From the NCBI GenBank assembly GCA_900548545.1, contig URKX01000018.1, positions 1 to 42,613 of the forward strand: a DNA stretch of 42,613 nt, in the 5' to 3' direction. Under the pieces are notes generated by a model. It worked only from the letters and a program-made list of their open reading frames with translations. It did not search any database and had not been told where the DNA came from. The position numbers were made by a program, and so were the translations under genes. The first letter of the stretch is position 1. Every line of letters begins with the position of its first letter. This document shows positions 24,572 to 32,318 of this stretch, one piece after another. Source of the DNA: an uncultured Oscillospiraceae bacterium (GTDB lineage: Bacteria; Bacillota; Clostridia; Oscillospirales; Acutalibacteraceae).

Positions 24572-26344
24572 ATGGGGAAATACGGTGGCCAAGGGCGGCG
24601 TCGCCAGAGCTTTTTGCAGGGGGCTTTGGTGCTCACCGGGGGGATGGCCCTTGTAAAAGTGATGGGGGCGCTGTTTAAAGTCCCTCTGACCTACGCGGTG
24701 GGGGAATATGGCATTGGGCTGTTCCACGTGGCCTACCACTTTTACGCCCCGGTGCTCAGCCTGGCCACCGCTGGGTTCCCCATTGCCGTGTCCCGGCTGG
24801 TGTCGGAAAACAGCTCCCTGGGCCGTTGGAACGATGCCCGGCAGGTGAAGCGGGTGGCCATGCCCCTGTTCCTGTCCATCGGGGTGGGAGGAATGGTGCT
24901 GCTCACCTGTTTGGCGCCTTTTTACTGCCAGTGGGTCACCGGAGTGCCCTATGCCTTGATCCCCATGGTGGCCTTGGCGCCAGCCATCCCCTTGGCTTGT
25001 GCCACGTCCGTGTACCGCGGGTATTACGAGGGCTTGGGGAATATGGTCCCCACCGCTGTTTCCCAGGTGATGGAAGCTGCCGTGAAGCTGGGGCTGGGCC
25101 TGGCAGCCGCTTGGGGGATGGTTTCCCACTGCCAGGGGGAATACGCCGCCCGTGGGACGGTTCTGGGGCTGACGCCTTCCGGGGAAGAGGGGGCCATGTT
25201 CCTCACGTTGTCCCTGGGTGCTGCCGGAGCGGTTGTGGGGGTGACTGCCGGATCCCTGGTGTCTTTGGGGTATTTGGCTCTGCGGTTCCGGTTCCACGGG
25301 GACGGGACCGTGCCCCGGTTGTACCGTGACTCTCCTCCCGCCAGGGACCGCCGGGAAACCAGGAAACGCCTGTGGGCGATCACCCTGCCCATCGCTTTGG
25401 GCTCTTTGGCAACCAGTGTAGCAGGGCTGATCGACGCTACGTTCCTGCAAAGCCGGGTGGGGGATGTTCTCCGGGAAGCCCCTCAGCGGTTGCTGGCGGC
25501 ATACCCAGGGCAGATCCCTGATACGTACCGGGAGAACCCGCAAGCCATCCCCACCTTCCTCTACGGGTGCTACACCTTGGCTATGACCATCTATCTGTTG
25601 GTGCCCGGGGTCACCCAGGCCTTCGGCACCAGTGCCCTGCCCAATGTCACCGCCGCCTATGCCCGGGGCAATAAACGGGAATTGCGCTCCAAGTTGGAGG
25701 CTGTGGTCCGGGTGACGGCTTTGTTTTGTTTCCCGGCCGGGGTGGGGATGGCTTCCCTATCCTTTCCGTTGACTCAGCTGCTGTACGGCCATGGGGAGTC
25801 CACGCCCATCATTGCCCGGTGCCTTTTCCTTTTAGGGGCGGCTTCCCTGCCCGCCGCTATGAGCGGCCCCCTTTCCAGTATGTTGCAGGCCGTGGGACGG
25901 GCGGACCTGCCGGTGAAACTGCTGTTGGGTGCTATGGCCATCAAACTGGGGGCCAACTGGGTGCTTTGCGGGATCCCAGAGCTCAATATCCAGGGGGCCG
26001 CAGTGGGCACCCTGCTCTGCTACCTGTTTTTAACGGTGTTCCAGTTCTACTGTTTGCGCAGGGCGGCGGGGGTGCCCCTCTCAATCGGGCAGGTTTTCCT
26101 GCGTCCTTTGGCCTGCGCCTTCCTGTGCGGGGCTGGTGCGCGGCTGGCCTGGGGGATTTTGGAACGTATTTTCCCTGCCGGGCGTTGGGGGGAGGCCCTG
26201 GCAGTATTGGGCGCAACGGCCTTTGGAGCGGCGGTATATACCGCGGCGTTGCTGCTTTTGCGGGGAATTAATAAAAGCGATCTCCAATCTTTGCCAATGG
26301 GACAAAAAATTGCAAAAATGCTTGAAAAACAGGGATGGATATGA
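24572..26344 (+). CDS. SpoVB/YabM-like polysaccharide flippase (MOP superfamily)
   Basis: The 590-residue protein is an integral membrane protein of the MVF/MATE-like MOP superfamily with about 14 hydrophobic helices. SpoVB and YabM relatives are thought to move lipid-linked wall or polysaccharide precursors across the membrane; SpoVB is needed for spore cortex. The N-terminal FLQGALVLTGGMALVKVMGALFK and the AVSRLVSE region are typical. AGGAGGG precedes the ATG. Its position just ahead of hup-rqcP-yabP-yabQ-divIC equals that of yabM in B. subtilis, although the protein could also be called spoVB. A sigma-E-like motif lies upstream. Confidence 0.88.
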   Translation: MGKYGGQGRRRQSFLQGALVLTGGMALVKVMGALFKVPLTYAVGEYGIGLFHVAYHFYAPVLSLATAGFPIAVSRLVSENSSLGRWNDARQVKRVAMPLFLSIGVGGMVLLTCLAPFYCQWVTGVPYALIPMVALAPAIPLACATSVYRGYYEGLGNMVPTAVSQVMEAAVKLGLGLAAAWGMVSHCQGEYAARGTVLGLTPSGEEGAMFLTLSLGAAGAVVGVTAGSLVSLGYLALRFRFHGDGTVPRLYRDSPPARDRRETRKRLWAITLPIALGSLATSVAGLIDATFLQSRVGDVLREAPQRLLAAYPGQIPDTYRENPQAIPTFLYGCYTLAMTIYLLVPGVTQAFGTSALPNVTAAYARGNKRELRSKLEAVVRVTALFCFPAGVGMASLSFPLTQLLYGHGESTPIIARCLFLLGAASLPAAMSGPLSSMLQAVGRADLPVKLLLGAMAIKLGANWVLCGIPELNIQGAAVGTLLCYLFLTVFQFYCLRRAAGVPLSIGQVFLRPLACAFLCGAGARLAWGILERIFPAGRWGEALAVLGATAFGAAVYTAALLLLRGINKSDLQSLPMGQKIAKMLEKQGWI

Positions 26345-26350
26345 TATCAT
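26322..26350 (+). promoter_or_regulatory. Sigma-A promoter of hup, overlapping the end of spoVB
   Basis: TTGAAA (26322-26327), 17-base spacer, TATCAT (26345-26350). The -35 is inside the last codons of spoVB and the -10 begins right after its TGA. It leaves a leader of about 115 bases before hup. Confidence 0.65.
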
Positions 26351-26473
26351 GACTACTGCTATAGGCTTATGGCGGGGATTCCGCGGGGGACGCATGGTCC
26401 TGGCTGCTGATTCTTTGGTGAAAGGAAAAGCCCCGCACCGTATCGAATCAAATTTTTTGGAGGTAGTCTTATC

Positions 26474-26752
26474 ATGAATAAGTCTGAATTGATCGCCGAA
26501 GTCGCCACTAAGGCTGAAATTACCAAGAAAGACGCGGACGCTGCTGTCACTGCCGTGATCGATGCCATCACCGAGTCCCTGAAGAAGGGCGACAAAGTGC
26601 AGCTGGTTGGCTTTGGCACCTTCGAAGTCCGCGAGCGTGGCGCTCGCACCGGCCGCGATCCCCGCACCAACCAGGAAATCCAGATCCCTGCTTCCAAGGC
26701 CCCTGCTTTTAAGGCTGGCAAGGCTTTGAAGGACACCGTGAACGGAAAGTAA
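26474..26752 (+). CDS. hup: HU-family nucleoid protein
   Basis: HU is a small basic protein that binds and bends DNA as a dimer and compacts the nucleoid. The 92-residue sequence is canonical: MNKSELIAEVA at the N-terminus, the VQLVGFGTFEVRERGARTGR core and a DNA-binding arm with GRDPRTNQEIQIPAS and the conserved Pro, then FKAGKALKD. GGAGGT precedes the ATG. Codon choice is more restricted than in its neighbours (AAG, ATC, GCT), which fits high expression. Promoter and terminator make it a separate unit inside the yab block. Confidence 0.97.
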   Translation: MNKSELIAEVATKAEITKKDADAAVTAVIDAITESLKKGDKVQLVGFGTFEVRERGARTGRDPRTNQEIQIPASKAPAFKAGKALKDTVNGK

Positions 26753-26767
26753 CACAAGGTTGTTTCC

Positions 26768-26799
26768 GCGGGCCCGGAGGAATTCCGGGTCCGCTTTTT
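26768..26799 (+). terminator. Terminator after hup
   Basis: GCGGGCCCGGA (26768-26778) pairs with TCCGGGTCCGC (26784-26794), with one G-U pair, followed by TTTTT. Confidence 0.85.
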
Positions 26800-26830
26800 C
26801 ATTATTACACGTTCTGGGAGGAACCTACCA

Positions 26831-27076
26831 ATGAGATTAGACAAATATTTGAAAATATCCCGATTGATCAAGCGCCGCACGGTGGCAAACGAAGCCTGCG
26901 ACGCCGGCCGTGTGCTGGTGAACGGCAAACCTGCCCGTGCCTCTTACGATGTGAAAGCGGGGGACGTGCTGGAGCTCCATCTGGGTGAGCGGGTGCTGAA
27001 AGCCCAGGTGCTCTCTGTGACGGAATATGCCAAAAAGGAGGAGGCTGCCGGCCTCTACCGGATGATCGAGGAATAA
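26831..27076 (+). CDS. rqcP: S4-domain RNA-binding protein RqcP (YabO/HslR-like)
   Basis: The 81-residue protein is an S4 RNA-binding domain with the typical start MRLDKYLKISRLIKRRTVA and VLVNGKPARASYDVKAGD. In B. subtilis RqcP (YabO) works with RqcH on obstructed 50S subunits in ribosome-associated quality control by adding C-terminal alanine tails. GGGAGG precedes the ATG. The position between hup and yabP is the common clostridial arrangement and supports orthology. No promoter is obvious in the 78 bases after hup; low-level read-through of the terminator or a weak promoter must be assumed. Confidence 0.92.
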   Translation: MRLDKYLKISRLIKRRTVANEACDAGRVLVNGKPARASYDVKAGDVLELHLGERVLKAQVLSVTEYAKKEEAAGLYRMIEE

Positions 27077-27130
27077 AGGACAGCTTTTCCACATATACAT
27101 CCCCAGAAACCAGAAAAAGGGGTATGGTAT

Positions 27131-27406
27131 ATGGCAGAAGCGCAAAAGCCGAAGCGAAGTCACAGCCTGCAGTTGGAGGACCGAGGGACCCTGCGGGCCA
27201 CTGGTATCTCCAGGGTGAATTTTTTCAGCGATGAGCTGATCTCTGCCCAGACAGACATGGGGGAACTGCACATCAAGGGGGAAAGCCTGCATATCGAAAG
27301 CCTAGATGCCGACTCCGGCGACCTGCTGGCCCGCGGCAAGGTGATCGCGCTTTCTTACACGGAAAACGGCCCCGCCCTTTCTTTCTTTGGCAGGCTTTTC
27401 CGATGA
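27131..27406 (+). CDS. yabP: Sporulation protein YabP
   Basis: YabP is a short sporulation-associated protein, related to YqfC, that is made in the mother cell in B. subtilis; its mechanism is unknown. The 91-residue sequence shows the YabP/YqfC core: HSLQLEDRGTLRATGISRVNFFSDE and ITMGELHIKG-type strands (TDMGELHIKGESLHIESLD), ending YTENGPALSFFGRLFR. AAGGGG lies nine bases before the ATG. The last four bases overlap the yabQ start (ATGA), so the pair is translationally coupled. Confidence 0.92.
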   Translation: MAEAQKPKRSHSLQLEDRGTLRATGISRVNFFSDELISAQTDMGELHIKGESLHIESLDADSGDLLARGKVIALSYTENGPALSFFGRLFR

Positions 27407-27837
27407 GCGGCCAGGTTATGGCTGTGGCGATTTTCTGCCTGGCAACGGGGGCGGCCCTGGGCTGCCTCTTTTTGCTGTTCCGGGGGATTTCTCTGCTGCT
27501 TGGGTTGGGCCGGTTGGCCGCCGGCCTTTTTGACGCCGTTTTTTGCTGCCTGTGTGGGGGCGCTGTGTTTCTCTGCGCTTTGGCAGTGGACAATGGCCAT
27601 TTGCGGCTGTATCAGGCTGTATTGCAGGGATTGGGGGCCTGGTGCGTTGTGGTTTCCCTGGGTCCTTGGACGCGCAAGGGGATCCGGGCCCTAAAAAAAT
27701 TTTTGGGGAAGGTTTGGGCCTTTCTGGTGGGAAGAGCAGGTATCCTGCGGGGGCTTTTTCCAACAAGAGCGGCCCCCTCGGGGCAACCAGGGAAAAAAGC
27801 TGGAAAAAAGGCGAAAAAACAAAGAAAAAAGACTTGA
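27403..27837 (+). CDS. yabQ: Spore cortex biosynthesis membrane protein YabQ
   Basis: YabQ is a membrane protein needed for spore cortex formation in B. subtilis. The 144-residue sequence has about three hydrophobic helices in the first 90 residues (VMAVAIFCLATGAALGCLF, AGLFDAVFCCLCGGAVFL, LQGLGAWCVVVSLGP) and a basic tail that ends in a Lys-rich run (KKAGKKAKKQRKKT). The start overlaps yabP as ATGA. Placement in the yabP-yabQ-divIC order is diagnostic even though the sequence itself is poorly conserved. Confidence 0.9.
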   Translation: MSGQVMAVAIFCLATGAALGCLFLLFRGISLLLGLGRLAAGLFDAVFCCLCGGAVFLCALAVDNGHLRLYQAVLQGLGAWCVVVSLGPWTRKGIRALKKFLGKVWAFLVGRAGILRGLFPTRAAPSGQPGKKAGKKAKKQRKKT

Positions 27838-27863
27838 AAACTTTATGTATACCGGGTTATAAT
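27834..27863 (+). promoter_or_regulatory. Sigma-A promoter of divIC-yabR
   Basis: TTGAAA (27834-27839), 18-base spacer, TATAAT (27858-27863). It begins at the yabQ stop codon and separates vegetative divIC from the sporulation genes yabPQ. Confidence 0.65.
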
Positions 27864-27920
27864 AAAAAATACTATAGAGACTCTTTTGCGCGGGGACGGT
27901 AAAGATGGGAGGCGGGCTCT

Positions 27921-28223
27921 TTGCACGAATTGAAAATCGACAAGTACAAGGGAAGCTTTCTGTTGAAATTCGCGGTGCTTTGTTTTGCTGTGTTTATCCT
28001 GGTGTCCCTGGTTGGCCAGCAGTTCCAGATCATGGAGAAACGCCAGGAACTGGAAGATTTACAGCAGCAGCTTTCCACCCAAAACGCCCGCAATGAAGAG
28101 ATCCAGAATTCTTTGGAAAACAGCGGCGGTATGGACGAATATGCCGAGCGCAAAGCCCGCAGTGAACTGGAGTATGCCAAGCCCGGGGAACGGGTATTCA
28201 TTGATGTGGGCGGAGGGGCATGA
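27921..28223 (+). CDS. divIC: Septum formation initiator, DivIC/FtsL family
   Basis: DivIC is a bitopic division protein that acts with DivIB and FtsL in the divisome. The 100-residue protein has a short basic cytoplasmic start, one membrane helix (about residues 14-32, LLKFAVLCFAVFILVSLVG), then a coiled coil (about 35-66, rich in Gln, Glu and Leu) and the ARSELEYAKPGERVFI segment typical of the family. The start is a TTG at 27921 with GGGAGG eight bases upstream; no ATG or GTG fits. It has its own sigma-A promoter. Confidence 0.9.
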   Translation: MHELKIDKYKGSFLLKFAVLCFAVFILVSLVGQQFQIMEKRQELEDLQQQLSTQNARNEEIQNSLENSGGMDEYAERKARSELEYAKPGERVFIDVGGGA

Positions 28224-28283
28224 CCGACTTTTTGCCGCGGTTTATTTTACATCCGGCACAGCCGAGGAGGAATTTGCTTTATT

Positions 28284-28823
28284 ATGCAGCTTGAGGTTGG
28301 AGGAATTTACGAGGGAAAGGTGACGGGGATCACCAAGTTTGGCGCGTTTGTCAGTTTTGAGGGCGGACAGACAGGGATGGTGCATATCTCTGAAATTGCC
28401 CCCACGTTCGTCACGGAGATCCACGATTTTGTCACGGAAGGGCAAACGGTAAAAGTCAAGGTGCTTTCTATCAGCGAAGAAGGGAAGATCAGCCTTTCTA
28501 TGAAGAAGGCGCTGCCTGAAGACCAGCAGCGCAAACCCAGCCGGCGGCCCGACGGCCCTCGCCGCGATGGAAACCGCAAGGATGGCTTTCACAAGGAAGG
28601 CGGCCGCAGGGATGGCCCTCGCCCGCCCCGGCAGCCACGTCCAGCGCCTCAGCCCGGCCCTGCCCGCCCCGGCGATTTTGAATGGCAGTCCCGCCGGAAC
28701 GACACTGGTACCTTTGAGGAAATGATGAACCGCTTTAAGCAGACCAGTGACGAAAAAATGTCCGACCTGAAACGCGGCAACGAGTCCCGCCGGGGATATT
28801 CCCGCCGGGGACAGCAGAAATAA
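28284..28823 (+). CDS. yabR: S1 RNA-binding domain protein, YabR-like
   Basis: The 179-residue protein has one S1 RNA-binding domain (residues about 3-72; VGGIYEGKVTGITKFGAFVSF, GMVHISEIA, KVKVLSISEEGKISLSMK), as in YabR and general stress protein 13. A long disordered tail follows, rich in Arg, Pro, Gly and Asp, with repeats of the type RRDG and RPP, and a helical end (TFEEMMNRFKQ). It probably binds RNA or ribosomes in the cytoplasm. AGGAGG is 13 bases from the ATG, a long spacing. It follows divIC by 60 bases, the conserved order. Confidence 0.88.
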   Translation: MQLEVGGIYEGKVTGITKFGAFVSFEGGQTGMVHISEIAPTFVTEIHDFVTEGQTVKVKVLSISEEGKISLSMKKALPEDQQRKPSRRPDGPRRDGNRKDGFHKEGGRRDGPRPPRQPRPAPQPGPARPGDFEWQSRRNDTGTFEEMMNRFKQTSDEKMSDLKRGNESRRGYSRRGQQK

Positions 28824-28832
28824 AACCTCCGG

Positions 28833-28859
28833 AAAAGGAGCCCTGAGGGGCTCTTTTTT
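28833..28859 (+). terminator. Terminator after yabR
   Basis: GAGCCC (28838-28843) and GGGCTC (28848-28853) pair around TGAG, with AAAAG before and TTTTTT after. Confidence 0.8.
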
Positions 28860-28889
28860 GGCTTTGAGAAGAAAGGGAGTTTGCTTTCT

Positions 28890-29729
28890 ATGAGAGAAAT
28901 CACTGCCAGAGAGATTACAGCTGCTGTGCGGCAGCTGTGTATCGATGCCAACCGGGTGCTTCCTGCCGATTTAGAGCAGACCATCCACACCTGTTCCCAG
29001 CAGGAAAAAGATCCCACTGCCCAGTCCATCCTGTGTGATCTGTGCCACAACCTGGACGCCGCTCGGGAAATGGAAATCCCCATTTGCCAGGATACGGGCA
29101 TGGCTGTGGTGTTCGCTGAGGTGGGCCAGGACCTGCACATTGCCGGGAGCTTTGAAGAGGCTGTCAACGAAGGTGTCCGCCAGGGGTATGTGGAGGGGCT
29201 GCTTCGCTGCTCCGTGGTGAAAGACCCCATCCGCCGGGGCAACACAGAGGACAACACCCCGGCCATCCTCCATACCCGCCTTGTCCCCGGGGACAAGCTG
29301 ACCTTGACCGTGGCCCCCAAGGGTTTTGGCAGCGAAAACATGAGCCGCTTGAAAATGCTCACCCCTGCTGCCAAGGAAGAGGACATCATTGCCTTTGTGA
29401 AGGAAACGGTGGAACTGGCAGGTTCCAACCCCTGCCCGCCGGTGGTGTTGGGCGTGGGCATTGGCGGCGACTTTGAGCTGGTGGCCTACTTGGCCAAAAA
29501 GGCCCTGTGCCGCAGCGTTTCCCAGCGGAACCCCGACCCGTATTATGCAGACTTGGAGCAGAAGATGCTGGAAGCCGTCAATGGGACTGGGGTGGGCCCC
29601 CAGGGTTTTGGCGGGCAGACTACCGCCTTGGCTGTGAACATCGAAACCTATCCCACCCATATCGCAGGGCTGCCCATGGCGGTGAACGTGGGTTGCCATG
29701 TTACCCGTCACAAAACAGTTGTGCTGTAA
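28890..29729 (+). CDS. Class I (Fe-S) fumarate hydratase alpha subunit
   Basis: Class I fumarases interconvert fumarate and malate with a 4Fe-4S cluster; in clostridia the enzyme is usually split into alpha and beta subunits. The 279-residue protein matches the alpha subunit. Three cysteines fit the cluster ligands: Cys66 (ICQDTGM), Cys182 (GSNPCPP) and Cys269 (VGCHVTRH). GVGIGGDFE at 188-196 and GNTEDNTP are also family motifs. The ATG at 28890 has GGGAG ten bases upstream; an in-frame TTG at 28881 is less likely. No beta subunit gene follows, since the next gene is hpf. L-tartrate dehydratase alpha subunit is an alternative. Confidence 0.9.
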   Translation: MREITAREITAAVRQLCIDANRVLPADLEQTIHTCSQQEKDPTAQSILCDLCHNLDAAREMEIPICQDTGMAVVFAEVGQDLHIAGSFEEAVNEGVRQGYVEGLLRCSVVKDPIRRGNTEDNTPAILHTRLVPGDKLTLTVAPKGFGSENMSRLKMLTPAAKEEDIIAFVKETVELAGSNPCPPVVLGVGIGGDFELVAYLAKKALCRSVSQRNPDPYYADLEQKMLEAVNGTGVGPQGFGGQTTALAVNIETYPTHIAGLPMAVNVGCHVTRHKTVVL

Positions 29730-29763
29730 TTGCTGAATTCAATACAATTTATTCGCGTTTGTG

Positions 29764-29792
29764 TTGCAATGTTTTAGATGGTGTGCTACAAT
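29764..29792 (+). promoter_or_regulatory. Sigma-A promoter of hpf
   Basis: TTGCAA (29764-29769), 17-base spacer, TACAAT (29787-29792). The expected start near 29799 leaves a leader of about 110 bases before hpf. Confidence 0.7.
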
Positions 29793-29799
29793 ATATGTA

Positions 29800-29909
29800 G
29801 GGAAGCAGGAGGCTTTCCCAGATAGGCGAAGGCTTCCTGGCCTTTCCAAATCTGACGAAAGGAAAGTCCGCCGTCCATGGGGAGTTTTGGGCGGGGACGG
29901 GTGCATGGT
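29800..29909 (+). promoter_or_regulatory. Structured 5' leader of hpf
   Basis: The leader can fold into a nested hairpin: CAGAT (29819-29823) with ATCTG (29850-29854), AGGC (29824-29827) with GCCT (29840-29843), and AGG (29830-29832) with CCT (29836-29838). A further CTTTCC/GGAAAG pairing (29842-29847 with 29861-29866) would compete with it. Structured RNA families are known upstream of raiA/hpf genes in Firmicutes; I cannot say whether this is one of them. Confidence 0.4.
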
Positions 29910-30437
29910 ATGAAAATCACCATTGTCGGAAGGAAAGTGAATCTTCGCAACAATTTTAAAGAGCTGGCAGAGCGCAAGCTTTCCAAATTTAACCGTATTT
30001 TCGACGAGGATGCCGAGGCCACCGTTACCGTAACGGTGGAGCGGAACCGTCAGACTGTAGAGATCACCGTCAAGCAGCGGGGCATGATCTACCGGGCAGA
30101 GGAAACCTCCCTGGAGATGAACGAGGCCCTGGATCACGTCATCGCGGCCCTGGGCCGGCAGATCCGCCGGAACAAGACCCGCTTGGAACGCGCCAAGAAA
30201 GTCAGCGCAGAGATCGATTTCCCCGACGCCCTTTACGACGAGCCCGACGAGGAGATCCAGGTGGCCCGGGTGAAGCACTTCTTTGTGAAGGTGATGACCC
30301 CCGAAGAGGCCATTTTGCAGATGAATATGCTGGGCCATCAGTTCTTCATGTTCCGGGACGACCAGTCCGGGGAGATCAATGTGGTTTACCGCCGCAAAGA
30401 AGGTGATTATGGCCTGCTGGTGCCGGAAGGCAAATAA
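29910..30437 (+). CDS. hpf: Long-form ribosome hibernation promoting factor
   Basis: Long HPF binds the 30S decoding centre and joins 70S ribosomes into inactive 100S dimers in stationary phase. The 175-residue protein has an N-terminal S30AE domain (MKITIVGRKVNLRNNFKEL, about residues 1-100), a linker, and the C-terminal dimerisation domain (TPEEAILQMNMLGHQFFMFRD, VVYRRKEGDYGLL), so it is the long form. The frame opens at an ATG at 29877 with AAAGGA about 13 bases upstream. The ATG at 29910 matches the family start but has only a weak GGGGA. Control by the leader structure is plausible. Confidence 0.94.
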   Translation: MKITIVGRKVNLRNNFKELAERKLSKFNRIFDEDAEATVTVTVERNRQTVEITVKQRGMIYRAEETSLEMNEALDHVIAALGRQIRRNKTRLERAKKVSAEIDFPDALYDEPDEEIQVARVKHFFVKVMTPEEAILQMNMLGHQFFMFRDDQSGEINVVYRRKEGDYGLLVPEGK

Positions 30438-30464
30438 AAAAAAGACACACTGTGCGCAATCGGG

Positions 30465-30493
30465 GAGGGGACCCGTCCGGGCCCCCTCTTTTT
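30465..30493 (+). terminator. Terminator between hpf and the methyltransferase gene
   Basis: GAGGGG (30465-30470) and CCCCTC (30483-30488) close a stem with an inner CCCG/CGGG pairing, followed by TTTTT. Confidence 0.7.
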
Positions 30494-30517
30494 GCGGCTT
30501 TTTTAGAAGGAGGAGCT

Positions 30518-31651
30518 ATGAGGGAAATGACATTTTGCGTGCCCTGCCTGTTCGGGGTGGAGGGGCTTGTAGCCCAGGAGCTGCGGGATCTGGAATTGGA
30601 AAACGTCCAGGCGGAAAACGCCAGGGTGCTGTTCTCCGGTAGCTGGGAGGCCATGGCCCGGGCCAACCTGAACAGCCGCTTTGGGGAGCGGGTGCTCCTG
30701 CTGCTGAAAACCTTCCCCGCCCGCTCCTTTGAGGAGCTGTTCCAAGGGGTGAAGTCCCTGCCCTGGGAAGCTTTCCTGGCCAAAGAGGATGCCTTCCCGG
30801 TAACGGGCAGCAGCCTTTCCAGCCAGCTCCACAGTGTGCCAGATTGCCAGGCCATCATCAAAAAAGCGGTGGTGGAGCGGCTGAAGGCCAAGTACGGCCT
30901 TTCTTGGTTCCCGGAAAGTGGCCCCCTGCACAGGATCCGGTTCCGTATCTTGAAAGACCAGGTCAGTGTGATGGTGGACACCAGCGGCGAGGGGCTGCAC
31001 AAGCGGGGCTACCGGGCACAGTCCAACGAGGCGCCCATCAAAGAAACATTGGCGGCAAGTTTATGTAAACTGAGCCGCCTCCGTTCCGACGGCCGCCTTA
31101 TCGATCCCTTTTGCGGCTCCGGCACCCTGTTGGTGGAGGGGGCGCTCCTGGCGAAAAATATTGCGCCGGGGCTGCACCGCTCCTTTACCGCCGAGAGCTG
31201 GGGGAACATCCCCCAAGAGGTTTGGCGTCAGGAGCGGGATCGTGCCCAGTCCCTTGAGCGCCGGGATGCCCCCTTTGTGGCCCAGGGCTTTGATATCGAC
31301 CCTGCTTCTGTGGAGCTGACTTTGGAGAATGCCAAAAAGGCCGGGGTGGATGACTGCGTGTCAGCGGCCGTCCGGGACATCCGGGACTTTTCCCAGGAAG
31401 GAGAGTACGGCTGTGTCATATGCAACCCGCCCTATGGGGAACGGCTGTTGGATATCCGCCAGGCCCAGGAGCTGTACCGGGTGATGGGGAGGCTTTTCCA
31501 TCCCCAGCGGGGCTGGAGCTTCGGGGTCATCACCCCTGAGGTGGAGTTCGAGCAGCTCTTTGGCCGGAAAGCGGACAAACGCCGCAAACTGTACAATGGT
31601 ATGATCCAGTGCCAGTATTACCAGTATTTCCGGGGAGGGGACCGGCCATGA
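30518..31651 (+). CDS. THUMP-domain class I rRNA methyltransferase (RlmL/RlmK-like)
   Basis: The 377-residue protein belongs to the UPF0020 group of RNA methyltransferases that modify 23S rRNA guanines (RlmL N-terminal part, YpsC type). An N-terminal ferredoxin-like and THUMP region covers about residues 1-160 (FCVPCLFGVEGLVAQEL). The SAM-binding domain shows DPFCGSGT at 196-203, an acidic residue in GFDIDPASVE for the ribose, and the catalytic NPPYGE at 303-308, which is typical of exocyclic amino methylation. AAGGAGGAG precedes the ATG at 30518; the frame opens earlier at 30452 inside the terminator. The stop overlaps the next gene as ATGA. Confidence 0.93.
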   Translation: MREMTFCVPCLFGVEGLVAQELRDLELENVQAENARVLFSGSWEAMARANLNSRFGERVLLLLKTFPARSFEELFQGVKSLPWEAFLAKEDAFPVTGSSLSSQLHSVPDCQAIIKKAVVERLKAKYGLSWFPESGPLHRIRFRILKDQVSVMVDTSGEGLHKRGYRAQSNEAPIKETLAASLCKLSRLRSDGRLIDPFCGSGTLLVEGALLAKNIAPGLHRSFTAESWGNIPQEVWRQERDRAQSLERRDAPFVAQGFDIDPASVELTLENAKKAGVDDCVSAAVRDIRDFSQEGEYGCVICNPPYGERLLDIRQAQELYRVMGRLFHPQRGWSFGVITPEVEFEQLFGRKADKRRKLYNGMIQCQYYQYFRGGDRP

Positions 31652-32229
31652 ACCTGCTGTACCGGATCCGGGGGGACATGGAAACGCCCCGGTTGCTCCT
31701 GCGGCACTGGAATCCCCTGGACTTGGAGGATTTCCTCTCCTTCGCCGCGGACCCTGAGGTGATGTTGGCTTCTGGCGCCACGCCGGCGGTGACTCCTGCC
31801 CAAGGGGAAACCGCTTTCCGGAGGGCCCTATGGGACAGCGGGTGTTATGCCATTGTGCTGAAGGAAACTGGCCGGGCCATTGGCAAAATCAAGTTTCAAA
31901 AGGATATCCGCCGGTTCCAGGTGAACGCCCTGTCTATCGGCTATGAGCTGGCAAAGCCCTATTGGGGCAACGGCTATATGCCGGAAGCGCTTCGGGCCAT
32001 GATCCAGTGCGCCTTTGAGCGGAAAAACCTGGATGTGCTGGCCATCGGGCATTTTGCCGGCAATGACCGCTCCCGCCGGGTCATTGAAAAGTGTGGCTTT
32101 CAGTACGAGGGCACCATCCGCCGGGCTTTCCAACGCGGCGATGGGCAGATCTTCGACGATGTGTGTTATTCCATCCTGAAAGAGGAATACTTCGCCTACC
32201 CTGAGCGGTACAAAAAACCAAAGCAGTGA
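31648..32229 (+). CDS. GNAT acetyltransferase, RimJ/RimL type
   Basis: The 193-residue protein has the GNAT fold of the RimJ/RimL group, which acetylates N-termini or small molecules using acetyl-CoA. Typical elements are METPRLLLRHW at the start of the domain, SIGYELAKPYWGNGYMPEAL for the acetyl-CoA loop (motif A, with GNGY in place of the more usual GxGxA/G), and GNDRSRRVIEKCGFQYEGTIRRA. The ATG at 31648 overlaps the preceding stop and has GGAGGGG eight bases upstream; coupling to the methyltransferase suggests a ribosome-linked substrate, which is only a guess from context. Confidence 0.9.
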   Translation: MNLLYRIRGDMETPRLLLRHWNPLDLEDFLSFAADPEVMLASGATPAVTPAQGETAFRRALWDSGCYAIVLKETGRAIGKIKFQKDIRRFQVNALSIGYELAKPYWGNGYMPEALRAMIQCAFERKNLDVLAIGHFAGNDRSRRVIEKCGFQYEGTIRRAFQRGDGQIFDDVCYSILKEEYFAYPERYKKPKQ

Positions 32230-32257
32230 GCCGGGAAAGCCTGCACTGTGACACTCT

Positions 32258-32311
32258 AAAAAAACAGGTTTCTTTGACGCAAAAGAAGCGTTTCAAAGGA
32301 ACCTGTTTTTT
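32258..32311. terminator. Long bidirectional terminator between GNAT and MATE genes
   Basis: AACAGGTT...CTTTGACGC on the left pairs with GCGTTTCAAAG...AACCTGTT on the right with small mismatches, flanked by A's on one side and T's on the other. It separates converging transcripts. Confidence 0.85.
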
Positions 32312-32318
32312 GTTTTGG

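Noticed and set aside
29857..29870. GAAAGGAAAGTCCG, resembling a conserved piece of RNase P RNA
   Set aside because: The leader is only about 110 bases and shows none of the other conserved RNase P elements.
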